A stretch of 64,000 bases of DNA from Bradyrhizobium barranii subsp. apii (GCF_011516635.5 NZ_CP096255.1:8381501-8445500); one strand, 5' to 3'. Shown: positions 29,902 through 38,266, numbered from the stretch's first letter. The notes: generated by a model not told the origin, from the sequence alone. Made by a program: numbers and translations.

Positions 29902-30029
29902 CTCCCCCCTTGCGGGGGAGGGCTAGGGAGAGGGGTACCACACGGGGGCTCCCACCGAAATCGAACACACGCAACGAGCACCTTTTCCTGGGCTCCCCCT
30001 CTCCCCCGCCCTCCCCCGCAAGGGGGGAG
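29902..30029. repeat. large intergenic palindrome
   Basis: Perfect 22-base arms: 29902-29923 (CTCCCCCCTTGCGGGGGAGG and two more bases) and the reverse at 30008-30029, with an 84-base spacer that itself has CTAGGGAGAGGGG/CCCCTCTCCC. Dispersed type common in Bradyrhizobium, between tolQ and ggt. Confidence 0.85.
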
Positions 30030-30185
30030 CGCAGTGTGCTCCGTGCGGGCACCCGATTTCTTACGCTGACCGTTCGAACACCGCTGCCATCAGCGGCCGA
30101 TTTGCCCGACGGATTCCGCCTGATAGGCTGCGCTTGCATAGATCAACAAGGGCCGGGACAGCCGGCCTCGCCAAGGGAGCAAGCC

Positions 30186-31922
30186 GTGCAAAATGCGGGA
30201 ACACGCCTGCGGTGGCTGAACGCCGCGATCATATCGATCTGCCTCACAGCCTTTGACCCCGCGCGCGCGGCGTCGGTCGCACCGGTCGCCGCGCAAAACG
30301 GCATGGTGGTGTCCGCGCAGCATCTGGCGACCCAGGTGGGTGTCGATGTGCTGAAGCGCGGCGGCAATGCCGTCGATGCCGCTGTGGCCGTCGGTTATGC
30401 CTTGGCCGTCGTCTATCCGGCCGCCGGCAATCTCGGTGGTGGCGGCTTCATGACGATCCAGCTCGCCGACGGCCGCAAGACCTTCCTCGATTTCCGCGAG
30501 ACCGCGCCCAAGGCGGCGACGGCCAATATGTATCTCGACAAGGATGGCAACGTCATCAAGGGCATCTCGACCAAGGGACATCTGGCTGTGGGTGTGCCAG
30601 GCTCCGTCTCGGGCATGGAATATGCGCGCGAAAAATACGGCACCATGAAGCGCGCCGACCTGCTCGCTCCCGCGATCCAGTTCGCCGAACAGGGATTTGT
30701 GCTCGACCAGGGCGACATCGACCTGCTGCGCACGGCAACCGACGATTTCAAGGACGATCCGGCATCGAGCGCGATCTTCCTCAACAACGGCCAGCCGTTC
30801 GGCGTGGGCGATCGACTGCTGCAATCCGAACTGGCGAAAATCCTGCGCGAGATCAGCAGCAAAGGCACCGACGGCTTCTACAAGGGGTGGGTCGGCAGCG
30901 CCATCGTGGCATCGAGCCAGGCCGGCAAAGGCCTGCTGACGCAGGACGACCTCGACGGCTACAAGACGCGCGAGCTCGCACCTGTCGAATGCGACTATCG
31001 CGGCTATCACGTGATCTCCGCGCCGCCGCCGAGCTCGGGCGGCGTCGTCATCTGCGAGATCCTGAATATCCTGGAGGGCTACCCTCTGAAGGAGCTGGGC
31101 TACCATTCCGCGCAGGCCGTGCACGTGCAGATCGAGGCCATGCGGCATGCTTACGTGGACCGCAACAGCTATCTCGGCGATCCGGATTTCGTGAAGAATC
31201 CGCTCGACCGCCTGCTCGACAAGAATTACGCCACCAAGATCCGCGCCGTGATCGATCCGAACAAGGCCGCAATCTCCAAGGACATCAAGCCGGGCGTCGC
31301 GCCGCACGAGGGCAGCAACACCACGCACTATTCAATCGCGGACAAGGACGGCAACGCGGTATCGGTGACGTACACGCTGAACGATTGGTTCGGGGCCAAG
31401 GTGACGGCGGCCAAGACCGGCGTGCTGCTGAACGACGAAATGGACGACTTCACGGCCAAGGTCGGGGTGCCGAACCTGTATGGCCTCGTTCAGGGTGAGG
31501 CGAATTCCATCGCTCCGGGCAAGCGACCGCTGTCTTCGATGAGCCCGACCATCGTCACCAAGGATGGCAAGACGGTCATGGTGGTGGGCACGCCCGGCGG
31601 CAGCCGCATCATTACGGCCGTGTTGCAGACCATGATCAATGCGATCGACTACGGCATGAACGCGCAGGAGGCCGTCGACATGCCGCGCATCCACCAGCAA
31701 TGGCTGCCTGATATAACCAATGTCGAGGACTATGCGCTGTCACCAGACACGCGCAAGATCCTGGAAGGCATGGGCCACAAATTCGGACCGCCGCAACCGG
31801 CCAACCATCTCGCGGTCATCATCGTCGGCGCGCCGTCGCTGAACGGCGAGCAAGTCGGCAATAATCGTTACTACGGTGCGAACGATCCACGTCGAAACAG
31901 TGGGCTGGCGGCAGGGTATTGA
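30186..31922 (+). CDS. ggt: gamma-glutamyltransferase
   Basis: Periplasmic Ntn-hydrolase that hydrolyses or transfers the gamma-glutamyl group of glutathione. 578 residues from a GTG at 30186 with AAGGGAG upstream; longer ORFs run into palindromic repeat DNA. Signal peptide about 1-32. Features: VVSAQHLATQVGVDVLKRGG, NAVDAAVAVGYAL, NLGGGGFMTI, and the autocatalytic site EGSNTTHYSIADKDGNAVS, whose first or second Thr becomes the nucleophile after cleavage. The small subunit then continues with PLSSMSPTIV and GTPGGSRI. All key residues look present. Confidence 0.95.
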   Translation: MQNAGTRLRWLNAAIISICLTAFDPARAASVAPVAAQNGMVVSAQHLATQVGVDVLKRGGNAVDAAVAVGYALAVVYPAAGNLGGGGFMTIQLADGRKTFLDFRETAPKAATANMYLDKDGNVIKGISTKGHLAVGVPGSVSGMEYAREKYGTMKRADLLAPAIQFAEQGFVLDQGDIDLLRTATDDFKDDPASSAIFLNNGQPFGVGDRLLQSELAKILREISSKGTDGFYKGWVGSAIVASSQAGKGLLTQDDLDGYKTRELAPVECDYRGYHVISAPPPSSGGVVICEILNILEGYPLKELGYHSAQAVHVQIEAMRHAYVDRNSYLGDPDFVKNPLDRLLDKNYATKIRAVIDPNKAAISKDIKPGVAPHEGSNTTHYSIADKDGNAVSVTYTLNDWFGAKVTAAKTGVLLNDEMDDFTAKVGVPNLYGLVQGEANSIAPGKRPLSSMSPTIVTKDGKTVMVVGTPGGSRIITAVLQTMINAIDYGMNAQEAVDMPRIHQQWLPDITNVEDYALSPDTRKILEGMGHKFGPPQPANHLAVIIVGAPSLNGEQVGNNRYYGANDPRRNSGLAAGY

Positions 31923-31952
31923 TCACGTCGCGGTCTGCGTTCGTTCGTCGTT

Positions 31953-32034
31953 CGTAGCCCGGATGGAGCGAAGCGCAATCCGGGGCTTTCAACGCGGGCG
32001 GTCCCGGATTTCGCTTCGCTCCATCCGGGCTACG
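31953..32034. repeat. intergenic palindrome, CGTAGCCCGGATGGAGCGAAG family
   Basis: Arms CGTAGCCCGGATGGAGCGAA... and the reverse ...TTCGCTCCATCCGGGCTACG around a loop of about 30 bases. A dispersed palindrome between the convergent ggt and SDR genes, possibly a bidirectional terminator. Confidence 0.85.
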
Positions 32035-32051
32035 CTTTTGCGGGTGGGTTG

Positions 32052-32762
32052 CTACCACTTCTCCTTCGAGGTCCGCACGTCGAGCTCGAACGACCAGGCG
32101 CGCTCGGGCTGGCGATAGAGGAAGGCGAAGGCATCGACGATGCCATCGATGTCGATCAGGCTGTCCTCGCGGCCGGCCGCATCCGGGAACCGTGAAAAGA
32201 TCTTGTCGCCGGCGATCGCGCCGTCGACCACGACATGGCCGACATGGATGCCGTCACTCGCGTATTCCTTGGCCATCGCCTGCGCCAGCGTGCGCAGGCC
32301 GGCCTTGGATGAGTTGAAGGCGCCGTAGCCGGAGCGTCCGCGCAGCGAGGCACTGGCGCCGGTGAACAGCAGCGTGCCGGTCTTCTTCGGCACCATGCGC
32401 CGCACCGCCTCGCGGCCGAACAGGAAGCCACCGAAGCAGACCACGCGCCAGGCGTTCTCGAAATAGTCGGCGTCCATCTCGATGATCTTGCCGGGCGTGT
32501 TGTTGCCGGCGTTGTAGATGGCGAGGTCGAGGTTGTCGCCGGCGGCATCGAACAGCGCGACGATGTCCCCCTCCCTGGTCGCATCGGCAACAAAGGGTAC
32601 GGCTGCGCCGCCGGCCTTCGTGATGTCGTCGACAACGGCCTGCAAGGCAGACAGCGTCCGGCCCGCGACGATCACCTTGAGTCCATCGGCCGCAAAACGC
32701 TTGCAAAGCCGGGCCCCGACCCCGCGGTCCGGACCAACGCCGATCACGATTGCCGTCTTCAT
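32052..32762 (-). CDS. atypical SDR protein lacking the catalytic tyrosine
   Basis: 236 residues with the Rossmann fold of short-chain dehydrogenases. The cofactor loop is GVGPDRGVGARL, instead of the canonical TGxxxGIG, and the NAG motif appears as YNAGNN. At the catalytic YxxxK position the sequence is GAFNSSKAG, with Phe for Tyr. This pattern matches the SDR_c10-type subgroup described as lacking the tetrad tyrosine. It may bind a cofactor without classical activity, or act by another mechanism. Confidence 0.82.
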   Translation of the reverse strand: MKTAIVIGVGPDRGVGARLCKRFAADGLKVIVAGRTLSALQAVVDDITKAGGAAVPFVADATREGDIVALFDAAGDNLDLAIYNAGNNTPGKIIEMDADYFENAWRVVCFGGFLFGREAVRRMVPKKTGTLLFTGASASLRGRSGYGAFNSSKAGLRTLAQAMAKEYASDGIHVGHVVVDGAIAGDKIFSRFPDAAGREDSLIDIDGIVDAFAFLYRQPERAWSFELDVRTSKEKW

Positions 32763-32787
32763 TGCAACTCTCCGAAGGTTGATGGGG

Positions 32788-33555
32788 TCAAGCCGCCGAG
32801 GCAGGTTCGGGGCAATTGGTCAATCGCGCGGGATTGCCGATCGCGGTGCAGCCAGCGGGCACGTCACCGGTCACAACAGCGCCGGCACCGATCTTTGCGA
32901 AATCGCCGATATTGATGTCACCGAGAATGGTCGCGCCGCCGCCGATATAGACACCGCGGCCGATGCGCGGCGAGCGCGTCGGCAATTCACCGCGACGGCC
33001 GATGCTGACGTTCTGGAGGATGGTGACCTCGTCGCCGATCACCACATTCGCACCAATCACGATGCCGGTGGCGTGGTCGAGATAGACGGACGATCCAATG
33101 GATGCGGCCGGATGAATGCTGACCTGCAAGAGGTTCGACGCCTCGTTCTGAAACAGCAGCGCCGCGTCGCGATGGTCACGACGCCAGAGCCAGTTCGAGA
33201 CGCGCCAGGCTTGCAGCGCGACGTAGCCCTTGTAATGCAGCAGCGGCGGCAGCAGGTCGGTGATGGCGGGATCGCGCCATGCGATGGCCTGCAAATCTCG
33301 GCTGGCGGTTTCGATCAGCGCTGGCTCGCCTTGAAAGGCGTCGCGGGAATAGGACGTAAAGCGCGTGCGCTCGGTGGCGCCGCTGCCGAGCCGCAGCCCG
33401 ATCAAATCGGCCAAGGCGGCGGCAAAATCATCGTGAGCGAGAATGGCACTCGCAAGGGCGTTGCCGAACACGGGGTCTGCATCGGCCGCGCGCTGCGCCT
33501 CGCTGCGGATCTGTCGCCAGAGGCCGTCGCTCGCCGTGATCGCAGCTTCCGCCAT
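32788..33555 (-). CDS. cysE: serine O-acetyltransferase
   Basis: Transfers acetyl from acetyl-CoA to L-serine, the first step of cysteine synthesis. 255 residues from the ATG at 33555. N-terminal helical domain (about 1-140), including LLHYKGYVALQAWRVSNWLW, then the left-handed beta-helix of hexapeptide repeats: HPAASIGSSVYLDHATGIVI, GDEVTILQNVSIG, and IGRGVYIGGGATILGDINIG. The His and Asp of the catalytic pair are present. Upstream of an SDR gene in the same direction; no other cys gene is nearby. Confidence 0.93.
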   Translation of the reverse strand: MAEAAITASDGLWRQIRSEAQRAADADPVFGNALASAILAHDDFAAALADLIGLRLGSGATERTRFTSYSRDAFQGEPALIETASRDLQAIAWRDPAITDLLPPLLHYKGYVALQAWRVSNWLWRRDHRDAALLFQNEASNLLQVSIHPAASIGSSVYLDHATGIVIGANVVIGDEVTILQNVSIGRRGELPTRSPRIGRGVYIGGGATILGDINIGDFAKIGAGAVVTGDVPAGCTAIGNPARLTNCPEPASAA

Positions 33556-33618
33556 TGTCGCCTCCGGTCCGCCCACTCTTGTGAAGGCGAATATAGGCGG
33601 TCCGGGTCGGGGCGCCAG

Positions 33619-33756
33619 TCACTCCGCCGGGACGCGCTTGCTTTCGCCCTCAAGACCGGGCCGGGCTCGCTTGCGCAGGCTGAGCGCGTAGAGCCAGCCG
33701 CCCGCCGCGATGAGCACCGGCAGGACGAAGAGCGCGACATCGCGGAGCAGGATCAT
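33619..33756 (-). CDS. small single-span membrane protein, uncharacterised
   Basis: A 45-residue protein, MILLRDVALFVLPVLIAAGG then WLYALSLRKRARPG, with one transmembrane helix (about 5-25) and a basic tail. Its ATG overlaps the stop of the upstream 85-residue gene by four bases (ATGA), arguing for coupled translation. No family recognised. Confidence 0.6.
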   Translation of the reverse strand: MILLRDVALFVLPVLIAAGGWLYALSLRKRARPGLEGESKRVPAE

Positions 33757-34010
33757 GGGGCGATACTCCCCTTGGCAAAAGAGACCGCGCGGCCGAGTGC
33801 GAACGAGGCGAACCAATAGAGATAAAGGCTGAGAAAGAACCGCCAGGATTCGCCGAGCTGCCACTGCGGATAGAGCTGGACTTCCGTCGGCCATCCATTG
33901 AGGAACGCGATCGCCACCGGCACGATGTTTCCGAACCGGTCGAACAGCGCCGAGGCGCGCTCAAGGAGCGCGATGCGCTGGCTGATCTTTTTGCGTCCGG
34001 CGTTGGTCAT
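33753..34010 (-). CDS. small membrane protein, uncharacterised
   Basis: An 85-residue protein beginning MTNAGRKKISQRIALLERAS. A basic N-terminus is followed by a helix (LFDRFGNIVPVAIAFLNGW) and a second hydrophobic segment FFLSLYLYWFASFALGRAV. It overlaps the next small ORF (33619-33756) by four bases. I do not recognise it. Confidence 0.65.
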   Translation of the reverse strand: MTNAGRKKISQRIALLERASALFDRFGNIVPVAIAFLNGWPTEVQLYPQWQLGESWRFFLSLYLYWFASFALGRAVSFAKGSIAP

Positions 34011-34077
34011 GGTCGTACCCGTCAGCGCGCGGGAGATGCGGCGTCAGGGCTTGGTCGGGCGTGGTGCGGATCGGGTT

Positions 34078-34245
34078 CTACCGGTCCTGCACATGTACGT
34101 GATCAAAGCCGCAGAACGCACGCCCGCCGGCGCAGAGGCGAAAATGGCAATCGGGATCAGACGCGCAACTGCCATAGACCAAGCCGATGTAGCCCAGCAC
34201 CGCCAGGGCGGTCACGGCCAGCAGCAGGCGGGTGTAGAGGTCCAT
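34078..34245 (-). CDS. small Cys-rich membrane-anchored ORF
   Basis: A 55-residue ORF reading MDLYTRLLLAVTALAVLGYI then GLVYGSCASDPDCHFRLCAG. One transmembrane helix (about 5-25) is followed by four cysteines, three spaced as CASDPDCHFRLC, like a small metal or disulfide knot. It precedes the other two small membrane genes on the same strand (gap 67 bases). No clear ribosome site was seen, so support comes from composition and context only. Confidence 0.45.
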   Translation of the reverse strand: MDLYTRLLLAVTALAVLGYIGLVYGSCASDPDCHFRLCAGGRAFCGFDHVHVQDR

Positions 34246-34340
34246 GATGCGCGTCGTCCAGCAGCGCGGCGGATTGAGGTGGCACGCGCAAGTCTTGGTG
34301 TCGGATCGTCGGCAGTTGGTTCGGGTCCCCTAAGACCAAA

Positions 34341-34369
34341 CCGCCCGCCTGCGTTGCGCAGGCGGGCGG
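34341..34369. terminator. GC-rich hairpin, likely terminator of the DUF2852 gene
   Basis: Perfect stem CCGCCCGCCTGCG/CGCAGGCGGGCGG with a TTG loop, 75 bases past the DUF2852 stop on the reverse strand. No long T run follows, so termination strength is uncertain. Confidence 0.6.
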
Positions 34370-34443
34370 CTCGGGGCCATCAGGACTTTGGGGGCATGCG
34401 CCTGAAGGCTTTGAGAGGCAGACCCCGGATCAGCCTTTTTAGA

Positions 34444-34944
34444 TCAGCCTTGCGGCTGGTCGGTCGGCGGCGGGGTCGGGCGCGTCTTGTGCTGCGCCAT
34501 GAACTGGTCGAACTCTTCCTTGTCCTTGGCGTGACGCAGACGGTCGAGGAAGTTCCTGAACTCGACCTGCTCTTCCTCAAGCCGCTGCAGCGTCTCGGTG
34601 CGGTATTCGTCGAAGGCACGGTTGCCGCTCGAGGGCGGGCCGAAGCCGAAGCCGAAACCACGGCGCTCCATGCGGCCGCGCATGCGGTCCATCTTGTACT
34701 GCATCCGCTCCATCTTGTTCTGCCAGCGATCCTGGTGGCTCCAGCAACCCATTTTTCTGCTCCCGAGTGTGAAAAAGAGAAGGGCAAGTCCGATCGGCCA
34801 CCAGATGATGAAGCCGAGGATGGTCACGGCGATCCAGCCGGGATGCCAGGGCGTATCGAGCATGTGGGGGCGCTCATAGCGTTCGTCAGAGGAACCGCGC
34901 CATCGATTGACATCAGCGGTGTAGGCCATTTCCATCTCCATCAC
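34444..34944 (-). CDS. DUF2852 membrane protein
   Basis: 166 residues. A DUF2852 N-terminal region has DTPWHPGWIAVTILGFIIWW and a transmembrane helix (about 36-60), then a Met/Arg-rich amphipathic segment (MERMQYKMDRMRGRMERRG), a coiled coil (ETLQRLEEEQVEFRNFLDRL) and a polar tail. Function unknown; probably an inner-membrane protein with a cytosolic coil. Upstream lies the same dyad that precedes the TetR gene (34964-34982), so it is probably under that regulator. Confidence 0.85.
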   Translation of the reverse strand: MMEMEMAYTADVNRWRGSSDERYERPHMLDTPWHPGWIAVTILGFIIWWPIGLALLFFTLGSRKMGCWSHQDRWQNKMERMQYKMDRMRGRMERRGFGFGFGPPSSGNRAFDEYRTETLQRLEEEQVEFRNFLDRLRHAKDKEEFDQFMAQHKTRPTPPPTDQPQG

Positions 34945-34963
34945 GGCACCAGCGCCGTTGTGA

Positions 34964-34982
34964 ATGTAAATAACATTTACAT
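34964..34982. promoter_or_regulatory. operator of the adjacent TetR regulator, DUF2852 promoter
   Basis: Perfect dyad ATGTAAA-TAACA-TTTACAT, 20 bases before the DUF2852 start. The matching site ATGTGAA-CAGCT-TTTACAT lies at 35789-35807. Confidence 0.8.
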
Positions 34983-35049
34983 AGGTAGACCATCCCGCGA
35001 TTTTGTCAAGCCGACCGCCTGACAGGGTCGCCGAATTATTTGCGCAATT

Positions 35050-35790
35050 TTATTTCGGCTTGCCCCAGGGGCCACCGGGCGGCAGGCCAGAACCGGAGGA
35101 TGCCTCCGGTGGCACCGGCGGCGGCTCGGCGCTTCGTGCCGGCGGACGGCGGTCGGTCGGGAAGCCGAGGCCGCGGAGATAGATCAGCACCTCGGCTTCG
35201 AGCAGGTCATCCGGCGACATCGGCAGTTTTCGCCGCGCGGCGTCGCCGCGTGAGAACAGCGAGGCCACGCCATGCGCCATCGACCAGATGTGCAGCGCCA
35301 TCATCATGGCCGGTGGCCGCGGCGTGCCGGGCGGCGCCAGCGCCGCAAGCCGTTCGGCGGCGGCGCGAATGATGTTGAAGGCGCGTTCACTGGCGGCCTG
35401 CAGGGCCGGATTTGAATCGACCGGCACGCCTGATTCGAACATCGCGTTGTAGAAGGCAGGCTCCTCGCGGGCAAAGGCGAGATAGGCCTTGCCGACGCGC
35501 TCGAACGCCGAGACCGTATCCGGGCGCCCGTCGTCCCAGGCCGCGGTCAGGCGCTGCTCGAACTGCTCGAAGCCGCGCTGCGCGATCGAGGACAGCAACT
35601 CCTCGCGGTCGCGGAAATGCCGGTAAGGCGCCGCCGCGCTGACGCCGGCCATGCGCGCAGCATCGGCAAAGGTGAAGCCCGCCGCGCCCTTCTCGGCGAT
35701 CAGCCCGAGGGCAGCCTGCAACAGGGCTTCCTTCAGATTGCCGTGGTGATAGCCGCGCTCGGTGCGGCCCTGGTCCTTACGCCAGCTCAT
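35050..35790 (-). CDS. TetR/AcrR-family regulator, probable DUF2852 repressor
   Basis: A 246-residue protein from the ATG at 35790. HTH about 18-65 (YHHGNLKEALLQAALGLIAE then FTFADAARMAGVSAAAPYRH), a YHHGNL-type TetR with the expected TetR_C_33-like domain (about 80-205). The last 40 residues are Pro-rich (PPVPPEASSGSGLPPGGPWG). Its start codon overlaps a copy of the operator also found at the DUF2852 promoter, so autorepression plus repression of DUF2852 is the simplest reading. Confidence 0.92.
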   Translation of the reverse strand: MSWRKDQGRTERGYHHGNLKEALLQAALGLIAEKGAAGFTFADAARMAGVSAAAPYRHFRDREELLSSIAQRGFEQFEQRLTAAWDDGRPDTVSAFERVGKAYLAFAREEPAFYNAMFESGVPVDSNPALQAASERAFNIIRAAAERLAALAPPGTPRPPAMMMALHIWSMAHGVASLFSRGDAARRKLPMSPDDLLEAEVLIYLRGLGFPTDRRPPARSAEPPPVPPEASSGSGLPPGGPWGKPK

Positions 35791-35807
35791 GTGAACAGCT
35801 TTTACAT
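35789..35807. promoter_or_regulatory. operator overlapping the TetR start
   Basis: ATGTGAA-CAGCT-TTTACAT, one mismatch in the dyad. It begins at the last two bases of the reverse-strand ATG triplet. Confidence 0.75.
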
Positions 35808-35860
35808 GAGCCGGGCGTGAAGTCACTAGCGCAGGCCGGATTTGATTAACCGGCCAACTC

Positions 35861-35957
35861 GTCATTCCGGGGGCGGCTCGACCCGGGGCTGCTCGACGAG
35901 CCGAACCCGGAATCTCGAGATTTCCGGGTTCGCGCGTGTGCGCGCCCCCGGAATGAC
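35861..35957. repeat. intergenic palindrome, GTCATTCCGGGGGCG family
   Basis: Arms GTCATTCCGGGGGCG and CGCCCCCGGAATGAC, with an internal AACCCGGAA...TTCCGGGTT dyad at 35913-35938. Dispersed type. Confidence 0.85.
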
Positions 35958-35962
35958 ACGGC

Positions 35963-36325
35963 CTAGCCGCCGGGGATCGGCAGCACCGGCATGATCTCGA
36001 CGCGTTCGCCGGGGAAGATCGCGAAGTGCGGGTGGTTCTCGAACATCTTGGCTGCGGCCTCATGGGACGCGGCGCGGACCACGGTGAAGGCGCCCATCTC
36101 GTTCGCGATGTCGGCGACGCCCTTGCCGTCGACCTTCTTGGTCTTGCCGAGAGGGCCGCCCATGGCCTGGATCGCGCCTTGATGCTTCTCGACCCAGCCT
36201 TTCCAGGCCGCCATGCCCTCCTGCTCCTTCGCCTTCCGCGCGGTCTCGGACATCGCGTTCCATGCGGCCCATTGCGGGCTGGTCTTGCTGCCGAGGAAAA
36301 CGGCGAGATAGGTATCGGTGCTCAT
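35963..36325 (-). CDS. YCII-related domain protein
   Basis: A 120-residue protein of the YCII-like ferredoxin fold: MSTDTYLAVFLGSKTSPQWA, then WVEKHQGAIQAMGGPLGKTK and HEAAAKMFENHPHFAIFPGE. The fold family is often found near ECF sigma factors and includes dehalogenase-like or signalling proteins. No catalytic role can be inferred here. Next to another YCII-type gene (36391-36795), same strand, 65-base gap. Confidence 0.75.
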   Translation of the reverse strand: MSTDTYLAVFLGSKTSPQWAAWNAMSETARKAKEQEGMAAWKGWVEKHQGAIQAMGGPLGKTKKVDGKGVADIANEMGAFTVVRAASHEAAAKMFENHPHFAIFPGERVEIMPVLPIPGG

Positions 36326-36390
36326 TGGTTCTCTCCTTTGTTGATGGATGATGGATTGACGAGCCGCGAGTTGATCCGCGGCCGTCTCGG

Positions 36391-36795
36391 CTACGTCTTC
36401 AGATCGTCGAAACCGGCGGCGGCTGCCTGCACCTCCGGCGGAAAGTCGGCCATCTCCTGCACCTGCCGGATCTCGATGACTTCATTGGCGGAGGCCGGGC
36501 ACTTCTTCGCCCAAGCGATCGCCTCCTCGCGCGAGGCAACCTCGATCATCCAGTAGCCGCCCAGAACTTCCTTGGCTTCGGCGAAGGGGCCGTCGGTCAC
36601 GATGGGCTCGCCGGTCGCGAACGAGACGCGCGCGCCCATCGACGGCGGGTGCAGACCGTCGAGCGTGATCAGCACGCCGGCATCCTTCAGCGCCTCGTTG
36701 TAGCGCATCATCGCGGCGACGCGTTCGGGATCGAGTTGCACGTCCGGCGGCGCGGTCTCGTAGCCGAGCGGAATCATCAGCATCATGAATCGCAT
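36391..36795 (-). CDS. YciI/DGPF domain protein
   Basis: 134 residues from the ATG at 36795 (MRFMMLMIPLGYETAPPDVQ). Contains the DGPF signature in IVTDGPFAEAKEVLGGYWMI (about 65-84), the hallmark of PF03795 proteins usually paired with ECF42 sigma factors. No sigma gene is adjacent here; the closest is at 44797. An IS5-family element is inserted about 100 bases upstream and may have replaced its native promoter. Confidence 0.85.
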   Translation of the reverse strand: MRFMMLMIPLGYETAPPDVQLDPERVAAMMRYNEALKDAGVLITLDGLHPPSMGARVSFATGEPIVTDGPFAEAKEVLGGYWMIEVASREEAIAWAKKCPASANEVIEIRQVQEMADFPPEVQAAAAGFDDLKT

Positions 36796-36895
36796 GAGCA
36801 GTCCTTGCTTGCTTTGTCGTTTCGGGTTTGCGCCGCGCGGCGCCACCCCCGGAAGGACGGGAGCGGCGGTCCGGGCCGCCCACCCTTACCTCTAA

Positions 36896-37831
36896 GAGTC
36901 TGTCCGGAAAGATTACCTTGGATTGCATAGCTTTCGCAGCATGAGTCGGATGGAGGCCAGCTTGAGAAAGGCGAGCGCCCTGTGATTGAAGCATTCCCAA
37001 TCTTTGGACAGTCTTCGGCATCGCCCGAGCCAGGCAAAGGTACGCTCGACGATCCAGCGTTTGGGCAAGACGACGAAACGGTGAGCCTGATCGGAGCGTT
37101 TGACGATTTCGAGGTTCACGCGCTTCAGAGCGCTACGCAGCCCCTTCTGGAAATGTGGCCCTTGATATCCGCCGTCGGCGTAGAGCTTCAGAAGAAAGGG
37201 ATAGAGGCCGAACAACGTTGCCATCAGGAGCACGCCGCCGTCGCGATCCTGGATGTCCGCCGCATGCACGATGGCGTGCATCAAGAGGCCTTGCGTGTCG
37301 ACGAGAATGTGCCGCTTCTTGCCCTTGATCTTCTTGCCCGCGTCGTAGCCATGGAGATCATGAGGCCCCCTTTTTCAGCGCTTTTCACGCTCTGGCTATC
37401 GATGATGGCGGCGGTGGGAGAAGCCTCGCGCTCGGCCCTTTCGCGACATTCGACATAGAGGGCGTGATGAATTTTATCGAGCGTGCCGTTCCAGCTCCAC
37501 AGATCGAAGTAGCCATACAGCGTCGAGCGCGGCGGCAGGTCCTTGGGGATCGCGCGCCACTGGCAACCTGTGCTCAGGATGTACATCAGCCCGTTGGCAA
37601 TCTCGCGCAGGTCCACCGTACGCTTGTTGCCGCCGCGCTTGGCCGGCGGGATGCGAGGCGCGATCAGCGCCCACTCCTCGTCGGTCAAGTCGCTCGGATA
37701 GCGCAGGCGGCTGCGGTCGTAGCGTGCACGGTTCTCGGTAGTCCACATTGGCGGCGCGTCCCCATCGAATCAGGCCGCTCACCTTGAATCACAACCGATT
37801 CATTCGACTCAACATGTTTTGGAACAGACAC
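36896..37831 (-). mobile_element. IS5-family (IS427-like) insertion sequence
   Basis: 936 bp, ends GAGTCTGTCCGGAAA and (reverse) GTGTCTGTTCCAAAA, imperfect inverted repeats, flanked by TAA at 36893-36895 and 37832-37834. It encodes a transposase split over two frames with a slippery A5G5 site, as in IS427-type elements. Both ORFs look undamaged. Confidence 0.8.
36913..37748 (-). CDS. IS5-family transposase, two frames joined by -1 slippage
   Basis: Frame A (37281-37748) starts MWTTENRARYDRSRLRYPSD and has WALIAPRIPPAKRGGNKRTV. Frame B (36913-37284) has HAIVHAADIQDRDGGVLLMA, YADGGYQGPHFQKGL and KRWIVERTFAWLGRCRRLSK, the second Asp and Glu regions of the DDE site. At 37366-37375 the reverse strand reads AAAAAGGGGG. 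A -1 slip there turns AEKGGL into AEKGGP followed by HDLHGYDAGKKIKG, restoring a full transposase of about 277 residues. Confidence 0.8.
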
Positions 37832-37900
37832 TAAGACGAACGAACCTTTACGGAACCGACAAGGTGATGAAAATTATTCCAGAGGTCATTGCGCCGGCCG

Positions 37901-38266
37901 CTAGCGCGGCTGTGGCAGGAAACGCCCATCCTTCCGGGCAGCGCCGAAATAGACGTCGATGCGGCGGACCTTGCCACCCGAAAAGGTGAAGAACTCCGTG
38001 TTGCGAAAGCTTCTGCCATCTGTCCCCAGACAGAGATAGGTGACGAAGGCCTCGTCGCCCCGGACGATAATCCGCTCGATGTCGTGTCGCGCGATCCAGC
38101 CGGTGTCCCGCCAGCAGCGCTCGAAATAGGCCGCCTTGTCGAGGTCGTCGTCGAACGGACTGGTGAAGCGGAAATCGTCGGCCAGTGCGTCGGCGACCCG
38201 TTGCCGGTCGTTGCCGAGATAGGCTGCGAAGAGGTCTCGAATCAGGCGCTCGCGGTCGTCAGGCAT
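37901..38266 (-). CDS. NTF2-like (SnoaL) domain protein
   Basis: A 121-residue cone-fold protein: MPDDRERLIRDLFAAYLGND, FRFTSPFDDDLDKAAYFERC, ERIIVRGDEAFVTYLCLGTD and RRIDVYFGAARKDG. The family contains polyketide cyclases, isomerases and non-catalytic stress proteins, and the sequence does not tell which applies. Divergent from the chemoreceptor at 38586. Confidence 0.8.
   Translation of the reverse strand: MPDDRERLIRDLFAAYLGNDRQRVADALADDFRFTSPFDDDLDKAAYFERCWRDTGWIARHDIERIIVRGDEAFVTYLCLGTDGRSFRNTEFFTFSGGKVRRIDVYFGAARKDGRFLPQPR

Noticed and set aside
29835..30185. N-terminal extension of ggt
   Set aside because: It runs through the palindromic repeat at 29902-30029 and has no ribosome site; the GTG at 30186 is followed by a signal peptide.
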